Below, one piece after another: positions 36,069-44,561 of a DNA stretch of 64,000 bases. A program made the translations under genes and the position numbers. The notes beneath the pieces are model-generated. The model had not been told where the DNA came from. It searched no databases and saw nothing but the letters and a program-made list of their open reading frames with translations. Numbering within the stretch: position 1 is the stretch's first letter; each line of letters begins with the position of its first letter. The stretch is from Candidatus Epulonipiscium sp. (GTDB taxonomy: Bacteria > Bacillota > Clostridia > Lachnospirales > Defluviitaleaceae), in assembly GCA_012519205.1 (NCBI GenBank), contig JAAYQR010000027.1, positions 62,001-126,000 on the forward strand, read 5' to 3'.

Positions 36069-36997
36069 GATTTTATTTCGTCTATCATTTTCATTGTTCC
36101 ATTCAGGCCACCGGAGCCTACATACCAAATATGGGCATTGAGGTATATGATGTTATTATTTTGATAAGCCTTGGTTTGTTTTATGATTTCATTATCAAAG
36201 ATTTGTTTTGCCAAGGAGCTTCCACCGGTTACAGCAGCTCTATCGATAATAAATAAATAATCAGGATTTTTCTCTAGAATATATTCGAAGGTAACACTTT
36301 GGCCGTGGTTACTTGCTTCTATTTGAGCATCCACTGGGGTAAAGCCAAAGTCACCATGGATGATGCCAAATCGTGAGTCTTGCCCGTAGGCACTGATAGC
36401 TCCATCATTAGCCAAAAGGATTAATGCATTTTTTCCATCTTTTTTTACTTCTTTACTTAAGTCTTCTATAGCTTTATTGATATTTGCCAATTCTGTTTCT
36501 ACGAATTCTTTTTTGTCGAAGATTTCTCCTAAGGTTTTGATGTTTTTTGTAACTGACTCCATATACTTTGAGCCATCTAATTCAAAATATATGGTGGGTG
36601 CTATTTTTGAGAGTTCTTCATAGGCCTCTTGTTGTCTTCCAGAAATAAAGATTACATCGGGATTAAGTTCGAATATTTTTTCGAAATTAGGCTCTTTTAA
36701 TGTCCCTACGTCTATATATTTACTTTCATTAAACTTATCTAGGAATGCAGGAAGGCTAGCTTTGGGGAGCCCTGTTACCTCAACTTCCATTTTATCTAGG
36801 GAATCTAATATACCATAATCAAATACAACTACGGTTTCTGGGTTTTTATTTACTGTGGTTTCTCCTAGTAAGTGGCTAATGGTTATGGTTTCACCCATTG
36901 TTGTATTGACTGTTTTAGTATTAGAGCTGCAGGCAGTAAAGACTAGTGCTATAGTTAATAAGGATAGTAAAGTAAATAAACTTTTAGTTTTTTTCAT
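36059..36997 (-). CDS. Ferric-siderophore ABC transporter, substrate-binding lipoprotein
   Basis: A 312-residue lipoprotein: KKTKSLFTLLSLLTIALVFTAC forms a type II signal with the lipidated Cys23. The mature part is a helical-backbone binding protein of the FatB/YclQ type (VVVFDYGILDSLDKMEVEVTGLPKA is typical of catecholate-siderophore binders; NPDVIFISGRQ; HIWYVGSGGL). It should capture a ferric siderophore outside the membrane and deliver it to the two permeases. ATG 36997 is preferred to the in-frame GTG 37006, as AGAGGTGA spans the latter. It is the last gene of a four-gene operon. Confidence 0.9.
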   Translation of the reverse strand: MKKTKSLFTLLSLLTIALVFTACSSNTKTVNTTMGETITISHLLGETTVNKNPETVVVFDYGILDSLDKMEVEVTGLPKASLPAFLDKFNESKYIDVGTLKEPNFEKIFELNPDVIFISGRQQEAYEELSKIAPTIYFELDGSKYMESVTKNIKTLGEIFDKKEFVETELANINKAIEDLSKEVKKDGKNALILLANDGAISAYGQDSRFGIIHGDFGFTPVDAQIEASNHGQSVTFEYILEKNPDYLFIIDRAAVTGGSSLAKQIFDNEIIKQTKAYQNNNIIYLNAHIWYVGSGGLNGTMKMIDEIKSNN

Positions 36998-37021
36998 TTT
37001 TATCACCTCTAGTAATTTTAT

Positions 37022-37777
37022 TTAGTAATAAATGCATATTTTACTGTTTTCTATATCTTGGATATTGAATTCCATATCATAGATATCTTCAAGAACTTTC
37101 TTGTCTATTATTTCGTTAACGCCCCCTTCCTTTGCTATTTGGCCATTACTTAAGGCCACTATATAATCAGAATAACAAGAGGCAAAGTTGATATCGTGGA
37201 TAACAATTACAACAGTTTTATTAAGTTCACTAGATAACTGTTTTAGTATCCTCATAATATCTACTGAATGCTTCATATCTAGATTGTTAAGGGGTTCATC
37301 CAAAAGGATATATTCTGTATCTTGAGCTATAACCATGGCAATATATGCCCTTTGTCTTTGTCCTCCACTTAATTCATCTAGATACTTATCTTGTATGTCA
37401 TAAAGCTTCATATAGCTTATGGCTTCATCTATATATTTCCAGTCTTTCTTAGTGAGCCTTCCTTGAGAGTATGGAAAACGCCCAAAGCTTACAAGTTCTC
37501 TGATGGTAAGTCTTATATTGATATGATTAGTCTGTTTTAAAATAGATATTTTTTTCGCCAACTCATTGCTATCCCATTGACTGATTTCCTTACCATCAAT
37601 AAGGATTTCTCCTCCATCTTTATCAAGAATTCTGCTCATCATAGATAAAAGGGTACTTTTACCAGCTCCATTGGGACCAATGAATGAAGTTATTTCACCT
37701 TTTTTTATCTTTACACTTACATTATCTACAACACTTTTATTGCCGTATTTTTTTAGGGCATTTTTTACTTCTATCAT
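37022..37777 (-). CDS. Ferric-siderophore ABC transporter, ATP-binding protein
   Basis: A 251-residue ATPase of the FecCD-type iron importers. Walker A GPNGAGKSTLL (about 36-46), signature LSGGQRQRAYIAM, Walker B YILLDEPLNNLD and the H-loop VIVIHDINFA are all intact. It starts within the end of the upstream permease gene (4-base ATGA overlap) and powers the two permease subunits. The gene set and order match yclNOPQ of Bacillus subtilis (petrobactin uptake), but the siderophore here is not known. Confidence 0.93.
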   Translation of the reverse strand: MIEVKNALKKYGNKSVVDNVSVKIKKGEITSFIGPNGAGKSTLLSMMSRILDKDGGEILIDGKEISQWDSNELAKKISILKQTNHINIRLTIRELVSFGRFPYSQGRLTKKDWKYIDEAISYMKLYDIQDKYLDELSGGQRQRAYIAMVIAQDTEYILLDEPLNNLDMKHSVDIMRILKQLSSELNKTVVIVIHDINFASCYSDYIVALSNGQIAKEGGVNEIIDKKVLEDIYDMEFNIQDIENSKICIYY

Positions 37778-38724
37778 ATTTTTTCCTCCTTTAAAAGCAG
37801 ATATATAAAGTAGATTCCACCTATAAAATTAATAATTACACTTATGGGGGTGCTAAAATTTATTATTCTTTCGGCAATAAGCTGTCCACCTACGAGAAAG
37901 GAAGAACCAAGAAGCATTGAACCTATAATCAGATATTTATGCTTATAGGTTTTGATAAACTCTCTAGAAAGGTTAACCACTAATAATCCCAAAAAGGTAA
38001 TAGGACCAACTAGGGCAGTGGATACAGAAACCAAAATAGAAATAACTATAAGCATTTTTTTAACGACTTTATCATAATCAATACCTAGATTAATAGCATT
38101 TTCTCTCCCTAGTGATAAAACATCTAAACTACTTAAATACTTATAAGTGTAACCCACAGATAAAAACGATATAAGAAGGGCTAACCATAGGATTTTTGTA
38201 TTTACATTATTAAAACTAGCAAACATTTTATTTTGTACAATCAAAAACTCATTAGGGTCTATTAATACCTGCATAAAGGAAGATATGCTTTGAAAAAATG
38301 TCCCAAAAACTAAACCGAGAAGTAAAAGAAAAAAGATGTTATTCCCTTGCTTTTTAAAAAGAAGCTTAAATATTACCAAGGAAAATAAAGCCATGAGCCC
38401 TATGGATAAGATAAAGTTAAAGCTGCCACTACTTGTAGCCAAAAAGCTAGAACCAAATATAAAGACAATAAAGGTTTGTATAAATAGATATAAGGAATCC
38501 AGTCCCAGTACACTGGGGGTTAATATACGATTGTTGGTTATGGTCTGGAATATAGTAGAAGAAAACCCTATGGCAGATCCTGTTAATATGATTGCAGTTA
38601 TTTTGGCTATACGAAGGGGGAGAGCATAACCTAGGTTTCTATCATTTAATCCCATAAAAATAAATAAAGAGAATAGGATTATCAAAATAACCCCAAGGAA
38701 GTATATTTTCTTTTTTTCTTTCAT
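37774..38724 (-). CDS. Ferric-siderophore ABC transporter, permease 2 (YclO-like)
   Basis: A 316-residue FecCD-family permease with about eight to ten hydrophobic segments. Typical elements: GSAIGFSSTIFQTITNNRILTPSVLGLDSLYLF (early helices), LSLGRENAINLGIDYDKVVK (cytoplasmic ATPase contact), and PITFLGLLVVNLSREFI. It overlaps the first permease gene by one base and the ATPase gene by four, so the operon is tightly coupled. The predicted partner is the other permease, forming a heterodimeric channel. Confidence 0.91.
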   Translation of the reverse strand: MKEKKKIYFLGVILIILFSLFIFMGLNDRNLGYALPLRIAKITAIILTGSAIGFSSTIFQTITNNRILTPSVLGLDSLYLFIQTFIVFIFGSSFLATSSGSFNFILSIGLMALFSLVIFKLLFKKQGNNIFFLLLLGLVFGTFFQSISSFMQVLIDPNEFLIVQNKMFASFNNVNTKILWLALLISFLSVGYTYKYLSSLDVLSLGRENAINLGIDYDKVVKKMLIVISILVSVSTALVGPITFLGLLVVNLSREFIKTYKHKYLIIGSMLLGSSFLVGGQLIAERIINFSTPISVIINFIGGIYFIYLLLKEEKI

Positions 38725-39668
38725 TATGAATTCCTCCTAAGAATCAAGTAAAGGAAAATAAAGCTTCCCAAAACTCCCACAGTAAGGCCTATGGATATTT
38801 CATAAGGGTATATTATTATCCGTCCTAAGATATCACATAATAAGAGAAAGAGTGCCCCTAATAGGGCCGTTGGAAAAATGCTTTTTTTCAAATTATCCCC
38901 TTGATACATGGTAACTATATTGGGGATTATAAGGCCTAAGAAGGGTATTCTACCTACGGTGATAACAACTACGGAAGATATTAAGGCAACGATGGATATT
39001 CCTATCCCCACAACCCTATTGTAATTAAGTCCTAGATTTTTTGAAAAATCTTCCCCCATACCAGCTAAGGTAAATTGATTCGCATATAAAAATGCAATAA
39101 CCAAAAGGGGAATACTAATATATAAAAGCTCATACCTACCTTTTATGACCATGGAGAAATTTCCTTGCATCCATGAGGAAATATTTTGGACCAAATCATA
39201 TTTATAGGCAAAAAAAGTAGTTATGGAGTCGATTACGCTCCCGACCATCATCCCTAAAAGAGGTACAATTATCGCATTTTTATACTTAATCTTTTTCAAA
39301 ATCCCTAAAAATAAAAAGCTTCCCCCAAGGGCAAAAGTGAAAGAAATGAGCATTTTTATTAGGGAACCCGCTGATGAAAACAATATTAAGGAAATCAAAA
39401 TCCCTAATTTAGCCGAATCTATAGTTGCAGCAGTCGTGGGGGATACAAATTTATTTTGTGTTATTTGCTGCATTATAAGACCACTTATGCTCATTCCCAT
39501 TCCTGCTGCTATGATACTTACAAGCCTTGGGAGCCTACTTAATAATAATATTTGGATCTTATCTTCATTTAAATTTAAAATATCTAAGGGAGATATTTCT
39601 TTAACACCGATAAATATTGAGGTAAAGGATAAAATAATTAGGATCGATATTAGATATCTTTTTTTCAT
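38724..39668 (-). CDS. Ferric-siderophore ABC transporter, permease 1 (YclN-like)
   Basis: A 314-residue FecCD permease: LSRLPRLVSIIAAGMGMSIS, GLIMQQITQNKFVSPTTA (the usual G..MQ...NP.A.P element), SKNLGLNYNRVVG and GRIPFLGLIIPNIV. The frame is open to 39932, but the 88 extra N-terminal residues are not membrane-like and have no ribosome site; ATG 39668 has TAGGAGGC 5 bases upstream and starts a transmembrane helix, so it is chosen. First gene of the iron operon, divergent from an AraC regulator. Confidence 0.91.
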   Translation of the reverse strand: MKKRYLISILIILSFTSIFIGVKEISPLDILNLNEDKIQILLLSRLPRLVSIIAAGMGMSISGLIMQQITQNKFVSPTTAATIDSAKLGILISLILFSSAGSLIKMLISFTFALGGSFLFLGILKKIKYKNAIIVPLLGMMVGSVIDSITTFFAYKYDLVQNISSWMQGNFSMVIKGRYELLYISIPLLVIAFLYANQFTLAGMGEDFSKNLGLNYNRVVGIGISIVALISSVVVITVGRIPFLGLIIPNIVTMYQGDNLKKSIFPTALLGALFLLLCDILGRIIIYPYEISIGLTVGVLGSFIFLYLILRRNS

Positions 39669-39721
39669 AATGCCTCCTACGGGGGGTTCTAATTGACATA
39701 TGTTAGCAAGTTTTATATAAT

Positions 39722-39740
39722 GATAGTGATTATGACATTC
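39722..39740 (-). promoter_or_regulatory. Possible Fur box in front of the iron operon
   Basis: The 19-mer GATAGTGATTATGACATTC agrees with the Fur consensus GATAATGATAATCATTATC at about 13 positions. It lies 54 bp upstream of the first permease gene, in the divergent region, where iron repression would be expected. Confidence 0.45.
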
Positions 39741-39868
39741 ATTTTCAATAAACAATAGTTTACCACTAAAACTAATATCAATCTTAAATATATTTAGTTT
39801 TTTATAACTAAATTTAGATACTTTATAAAAAATAGAAAAACATACCTGTTTTTTAAGGGGAGATATCG

Positions 39869-40222
39869 ATGGATATAAAAAGGACCGTTGGCAAGAAAGT
39901 CTATAGTTTTCATGTAAGAAAGGCAATAACATATATTAAGGAGCATTATGAAAAACCCCTCAATCTTGAGGGAATGGCGGAATACCTGGGCTTGAATAAA
40001 TGCTATTTTTGCAATTTGTTTAAAAAGGAAGTAGGAAAAACCTACTCCCACTTTGTTAATGAAATAAGAATTAAAAAGAGCAAGGATTTATTAGTAAATA
40101 CAAATCTATCAATGTTAGAAATTGCACTATCAGTGGGATATAATAATCAAAATTACTACAACATGGCATTTAAGAAGATTGTTGGGGTAACACCACTAAA
40201 ATATAGGAGATTTAATAAATAG
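39869..40222 (+). CDS. Short AraC-family transcriptional regulator (DNA-binding domain only)
   Basis: A 117-residue protein that is just the two-helix-turn-helix AraC domain: AITYIKEHYEKPLNLEGMAE, LNKCYFCNLFKKEVGKTYSHF, and the conserved second motif EIALSVGYNNQNYYNMAFKKIVGVTPLKYR. There is no sensory domain. AGGGGAGATATCG precedes the ATG. It is divergent from the siderophore uptake operon and is its probable activator or modulator. The two cysteines in NKCYFCNLF (CxxC) are unusual at this position and could be metal- or redox-sensitive; that is speculation. Confidence 0.85.
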   Translation: MDIKRTVGKKVYSFHVRKAITYIKEHYEKPLNLEGMAEYLGLNKCYFCNLFKKEVGKTYSHFVNEIRIKKSKDLLVNTNLSMLEIALSVGYNNQNYYNMAFKKIVGVTPLKYRRFNK

Positions 40223-40297
40223 CTGATGGAGTATAATCACTTAGAATTTGTTTTTTGGATGATTTGCGGTATAATTGAATCATCTATTTTGGCAAAA

Positions 40298-40330
40298 AAA
40301 TAAGCAACCAAATATTTTGGTTACTTATTT
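40298..40330. terminator. Bidirectional terminator between AraC and CarD genes
   Basis: AAATAAG and CTTATTT outer arms with inner AACCAAA-TATTTTGGTT pairing; flanked by A and T tracts on either side of two convergent genes. Confidence 0.75.
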
Positions 40331-40811
40331 ATGATATTCTCGATTTTAGAAAATCATCTGCTTCTTCAGTGGAAATATCTTTAATAACTGATATTTCTTC
40401 TAAAACCATTTTCTTTGCAGTTGCTAATATCTGTGTTTCATTGGAGTTAAGTTTTTTTATGTTTCCTGCATGGGTTAAGTCACGGACTAATTCGATAGAT
40501 TCTTTTAAGGAGCCTGATTTGATTTTTTTCATATTTAATGCATACTTTTCCTTCTGCGAAAGTTCCTCAGATTCTGGAGAAAGTTCCTTATTTATTGCGG
40601 AGAGTATTTTTTCTAATGTAGATAAATCAGAAACTAAACGCAAATTTGATTTGGGTATTTTATCTGCAGGAATTAAAATATTCATGGTACTGTTGAGAAT
40701 ATCTATTGTGTAGTAGCGCTTGGTTTCATCATAAAAATTTTTTTCTTCTATGCTACTGACTACTCCAATGCCCTGCATCGGGTAAACAACCTTACTTCCA
40801 ACCTTAAGCAA
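40329..40811 (-). CDS. CarD/CdnL-family transcriptional regulator
   Basis: A 160-residue protein with a CarD_CdnL_TRCF domain at the N-terminus (KVGSKVVYPMQGIGVVSSIEEK, then YYTIDI and LIPADKI), which binds the RNA polymerase beta subunit, and a helical C-terminal half (KYALNMKKIKSGSLKESIELVRDL, LATAKKMVLEEIS) that contacts promoter DNA in family members. It probably stabilises open complexes at rRNA and other promoters. The TTG at 40811 is preferred: GGAGGT is 7 bases upstream, whereas the ATG at 40826 is itself part of that ribosome site. Confidence 0.88.
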   Translation of the reverse strand: MLKVGSKVVYPMQGIGVVSSIEEKNFYDETKRYYTIDILNSTMNILIPADKIPKSNLRLVSDLSTLEKILSAINKELSPESEELSQKEKYALNMKKIKSGSLKESIELVRDLTHAGNIKKLNSNETQILATAKKMVLEEISVIKDISTEEADDFLKSRIS

Positions 40812-41066
40812 AAGAGCCACCTCCATATTTTAACTTGCTATAGATTACCAACAAAAAGGTCTAATAGAATTTCTGGTGCCTGTTGGAATCCACTTTAGGG
40901 AAGCTTTATATGATATCAATTGAGTTTTATAAATGCTCCCATATATAAGTATACCATAAATAATAGAAATTGCAAAATATTATATTTTATCATGCTATGT
41001 ATATCAAGTCAATAAAAACTTATAAACATATTTACTGGCAAATAATTAAAAAAGAGGAGATATGTT

Positions 41067-41819
41067 ATGAAACTAATATCATGGAATGTAAATGGGCTTA
41101 GGGCCTGTGTAAAAAAAGGTTTTATGGATTTTTTTGAGGCTGAAGATGCAGATGTTTTTTGTGTCCAGGAAATAAAGTTGCAAGAAGGTCAAATTGATTT
41201 GGAACTAAAAGGCTATCATCAGTACTGGAATTATGCCGAAAAGAAGGGATACTCCGGGACAGCTATTTTTTCGAAAATCAAACCAATTAGCGTATTTTAT
41301 GGTATAGGAGAAGAAGAACATGATAAAGAAGGAAGAGTTATAACCTTAGAATTTGATAAATATTATATTGTAACAGTATACACACCCAATTCCCAGAGGG
41401 GTCTTGCTAGGCTTGAATACCGTATGGAATGGGAAAATGACTTCCTTAGTTATCTGAAGAATTTAGAAAAAACAAAGCCTGTTATTTTTTGCGGAGATTT
41501 AAATGTAGCCCATAAAGAAATTGACCTTAAAAATCCTCAGTCTAATAGAAAAAATGCAGGATTTAGTGATGAAGAAAGGGCTAAATTCGATGAGATTATA
41601 CATAAAGGATTTATTGATACATTTAGATATTTTTATCCTGATAGAGAAGGGGCTTATACCTGGTGGTCCTATATGTTTAAAGCTAGGGAAAATAATGCAG
41701 GGTGGCGTATAGATTATTTTTGTGTTTCAAATAGTTTGAAGGATGAACTAAAAGATGCAATAATTTATAGTGATATATTAGGTTCGGATCATTGTCCCGT
41801 AGGACTTGAAATATTTTAA
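41067..41819 (+). CDS. xth: Exodeoxyribonuclease III / AP endonuclease
   Basis: A 250-residue EEP-fold nuclease of base-excision repair, cutting at abasic sites and degrading DNA 3' ends. Motifs: [16 protein letters not shown] (metal Asn), [13 protein letters not shown] (metal Glu), YSGTAIFSK, the [16 protein letters not shown] active-site block, [23 protein letters not shown] and the catalytic [13 protein letters not shown]. Fully canonical. AAGAGGAGATATGTT precedes the ATG. Monocistronic with a strong terminator. Confidence 0.96.
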   Translation: MKLISWNVNGLRACVKKGFMDFFEAEDADVFCVQEIKLQEGQIDLELKGYHQYWNYAEKKGYSGTAIFSKIKPISVFYGIGEEEHDKEGRVITLEFDKYYIVTVYTPNSQRGLARLEYRMEWENDFLSYLKNLEKTKPVIFCGDLNVAHKEIDLKNPQSNRKNAGFSDEERAKFDEIIHKGFIDTFRYFYPDREGAYTWWSYMFKARENNAGWRIDYFCVSNSLKDELKDAIIYSDILGSDHCPVGLEIF

Positions 41820-41846
41820 GACGAGAATTTAATTTCTCGTCTTTTT
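41818..41846. terminator. Bidirectional terminator between ExoIII and thioesterase genes
   Basis: AAGACGAGAA / TTCTCGTCTT stem with an ATTTAAT-type loop followed by T tract. It overlaps the 3' end of the convergent thioesterase gene. Confidence 0.85.
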
Positions 41847-42299
41847 GCGTATTCTTTCATCCCGCCTTAATTGTGCTTTTTCATAATCACTTTTTTCTTC
41901 TTCCGTTTCGGGGAAGATAGGCGGCACAGGGGAAGGTTTACAATTTTCATCTAGGGCAACAAAAGTTAGATAAGCTTTATTTGTTAATATTATGGCCCCT
42001 GTTTTGGTGTTTTCTGCATAAACCCTTACCTTGACCTCCATAGAAGTTTTTCCTACCCAGGTTATTTTAGCTTTAAGCATAACCAATTCCCCTACTCTAA
42101 TGGGGTGTCTAAAATCTAATCTATCCACACAGGCAGTGGCAACGGTTTTATTAGAATGCCTTGAAGCAGCCATGGCTCCTGCAATATCCATCCAGTGCAT
42201 CATTCTTCCTCCCAGGAGATTACCGAGAATATTTGTATCATTAGGAAGAACTAATTCGGTCATTTCGACCGCAGATTGACTAGGGGTTTTACCGTTCAT
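41829..42299 (-). CDS. Acyl-CoA thioesterase (hot-dog fold, YkhA/YciA type)
   Basis: A 156-residue cytosolic hydrolase of acyl-CoA thioesters. The hot-dog signature is clear: LPNDTNILGNLLGGRMMHWMDIAGAMAA (metal-free catalytic Asp in the MHWMDIAG helix), RLDFRHPIRVGELV, and TNKAYLTFVALDE. The length is typical of the hexameric YciA-like group with a basic tail (RRDERIRKKTRN). GAAAGAGGTGGAAT precedes the ATG. No operon partner; substrate preference unknown. Confidence 0.92.
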   Translation of the reverse strand: MNGKTPSQSAVEMTELVLPNDTNILGNLLGGRMMHWMDIAGAMAASRHSNKTVATACVDRLDFRHPIRVGELVMLKAKITWVGKTSMEVKVRVYAENTKTGAIILTNKAYLTFVALDENCKPSPVPPIFPETEEEKSDYEKAQLRRDERIRKKTRN

Positions 42300-42436
42300 A
42301 TTCCACCTCTTTCTATCTATATTAAATGGGTTAAATTTAGTAGAAACAATTATATCATAACTAGTATATATAATAAAAATAAAAATATACCGATGATGAT
42401 TTCATGGGGATATAATAATGAGATAAAATCATAAAA

Positions 42437-43324
42437 TCACGAATCTATGGAGGGGTACATTTCTTTGTATTCCCTTGGCGAAATACCATATTCTTTCTTG
42501 AAGGCACGATAAAAGGTAGAATAATCATTAAAACCATAAAGTCTAAATACTTTAGTAATGGATTGATTACTTAAGATTACATCTTTACAGGCGTGCAATC
42601 TTTTTTTTGTTACATATTGATGAATGGATATTCCAATATTATTTTTGAACTCATGGGCAATATAAAATTTATTAACATAAAACTCCTTTTCAAGACAATC
42701 TAGGGATAAATCCCCGGATAGGTTGTCTGCAATATAATTACAAATATTTAGGTATAATGGTTTATTGGTAGTTTTAACTTTATTATGGTTTTTTTCATAT
42801 ACTAAGCGATTTAAATGAAGAAGCAAAGAATTAAGCTGTAAGGAAACTTCCGCCTCCTTACCAAAGCGCTCGTTTTTAATTTCTTCAATTAGTCTAAAAA
42901 TCATGGACTGAATGCTATTAAAAGAAATAACATCATTATGAAAGATATAGTTTTTAGTTGTAGATACATATTGCATCATATAAACATAGCTGGGTGAAAT
43001 TTTTAATAGTTGGTTACAATAATCTTGACTAATCCATAGTACAAAACGGCGGTAGGGCAGCTCATGATTTAAAAAGGAGGGATAATGATTGGTTCCAGGG
43101 GGTATTAGGAAAAAGTCCCCAGGTTTAATAGGATATCTATGGCCGGCAATATTGATTTCCATATTGCCCTCCAAAAAAAAGTAAAACTCATAGTAATCAT
43201 GGCTATGGGGTGCAACCGGAGGAAGCTGGGAATCAGAATAATAGTATATCTCAAAGTCCTTTGACAACATATATTGTCTGGTATTAAAGGAAGATTGTAA
43301 GTTCTTTTTCAAAGTTTTTTTCAA
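42437..43324 (-). CDS. AraC-family regulator with cupin sensor domain
   Basis: A 295-residue regulator: N-terminal cupin sugar-binding domain (about 25-110; PVAPHSHDYYEFYFFLEGN, YPIKPGDFFLIPPGTNHYP) and C-terminal AraC DNA-binding domain (LSLDCLEKEFYVNKFYIAHEFK, ITKVFRLYGFNDYSTFYRAFKKEYGISPREYKE). The start is a TTG after GAGGGATATCC. It is divergent from uxuA, with a strong promoter between the two genes, so it probably senses a hexuronate or derived sugar and controls uxuAB. Confidence 0.9.
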   Translation of the reverse strand: MKKTLKKNLQSSFNTRQYMLSKDFEIYYYSDSQLPPVAPHSHDYYEFYFFLEGNMEINIAGHRYPIKPGDFFLIPPGTNHYPSFLNHELPYRRFVLWISQDYCNQLLKISPSYVYMMQYVSTTKNYIFHNDVISFNSIQSMIFRLIEEIKNERFGKEAEVSLQLNSLLLHLNRLVYEKNHNKVKTTNKPLYLNICNYIADNLSGDLSLDCLEKEFYVNKFYIAHEFKNNIGISIHQYVTKKRLHACKDVILSNQSITKVFRLYGFNDYSTFYRAFKKEYGISPREYKEMYPSIDS

Positions 43325-43421
43325 GGATATCCCTCAATCTAATTTATTTATAAGATTTATATTACATTTATATAATACTTCCTCATAGCAAGATTTGCAA
43401 TATGTACAACAAGTTTTCCAA

Positions 43422-43449
43422 TTGAATTAATACAACAAACTCATATAAT
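43422..43449 (+). promoter_or_regulatory. Sigma-A promoter for uxuAB
   Basis: TTGAAT (43422-43427) and TATAAT (43444-43449) with a 16-base spacer, 42 bp upstream of uxuA and in the region shared with the divergent AraC gene. Confidence 0.7.
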
Positions 43450-43491
43450 CAAATTAAAATACTATTATACTCATTATAGGGAGGTAATATT

Positions 43492-44560
43492 ATGAAGATG
43501 ACATTAAGGTGGTTTACAAAAGAATTCGATACGGTTACCTTAGAACAAATAAGACAAATTCCAGGGGTAGAGGGGGTTATTACAACCCTATACGACTCTA
43601 TACCGGGGGAGGCATGGAGTAGGGAATCCATAAAAAGATTAAAGGAAGAAGTAGAAGAAGCAGGGCTAAAGATAGAAGGTATTGAAAGTGTGAACATCCA
43701 TGATGCTATTAAAGTAGGTACACCGGATAGGGATAAATATATAGATAATTATATTACTACTTTAGAGGGATTGGGAGAAGAAGGCATTCATATGGTATGT
43801 TATAATTTTATGCCCGTATTTGACTGGACCCGTACGGAATTGGCCCGCAAAAGACCCGATGGTTCTACGGTGCTGGCTTATAATCAAGGGGCAGTCGATA
43901 AGATAAATCCTAGGGACATGTTTAAGAGTCTAGATTCAGATGCTAAAGGCTTTATCTTGCCGGGCTGGGAGCCAGAGCGGATGGCTAAGATAAAAGAACT
44001 TTTTGATATGTATAAAGAAGTGGACGAAGAAAAACTCTTTAAAAACCTTAAATATTTTCTAGAAAGAATTATGCCAGTATGTGACAAATACGATATCAAT
44101 ATGGCAATACATCCCGATGACCCCGCGTGGAGTGTATTTGGTTTACCTAGAATTATCATTAATAAACAAAACATTTTACGAATGATGAAGATGGTGGACA
44201 ATCCCCATAACGGAGTTACATTTTGTTCTGGCTCCTATGGAACGAATCTAGAAAATGATTTGCCGGATATGATTCGTTCCTTAAAGGGAAGAATCCATTT
44301 TGCCCATGTTAGAAATCTAAAGTTTAACTCCCCCTATGGATTTTGAAGAATCGGCACATTTATCCTCCGATGGAAGTTTTGATATGTACGAAATTATGAA
44401 GGCACTTTATGATATAGGATTTACAGGTCCCATACGTCCAGACCATGGTCGTATGATTTGGGGAGAAGTGGCGATGCCCGGATATGGCCTGTATGATAGG
44501 GCTTTAGGTGCTTCTTACTTAAACGGACTTTGGGAAGCAATAAAGAAAGGAAACAGATAA
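43492..44560 (+). pseudogene. uxuA: Mannonate dehydratase, split by a +1 frame change
   Basis: UxuA dehydrates D-mannonate to 2-keto-3-deoxygluconate. Two frames, 43492-44346 and 44336-44560, together give about 355 residues, the family length. The first has MTLRWFTKEFDTVTLEQIRQ, DINMAIHPDDPAWSVFGLPR and [10 protein letters not shown]; the second has [20 protein letters not shown] and [11 protein letters not shown]. The break is C5 at 44330-44334: with four C the frame runs [13 protein letters not shown]. The rest is intact, so error or very recent mutation is likely. GGGAGGTAATATT precedes the ATG. uxuB starts one base after the stop. Confidence 0.9.
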
Positions 44561-44561
44561 T

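Noticed and set aside
39223-39696. A 157-codon plus-strand frame opposite the siderophore permease
   Set aside because: A shadow frame across an intact FecCD permease gene, without ribosome site or recognisable motif.
39669-39932. An 88-residue N-terminal extension of the first siderophore permease
   Set aside because: The extra residues are not membrane-like, overlap the divergent AraC gene and have no ribosome site; ATG 39668 has TAGGAGGC.
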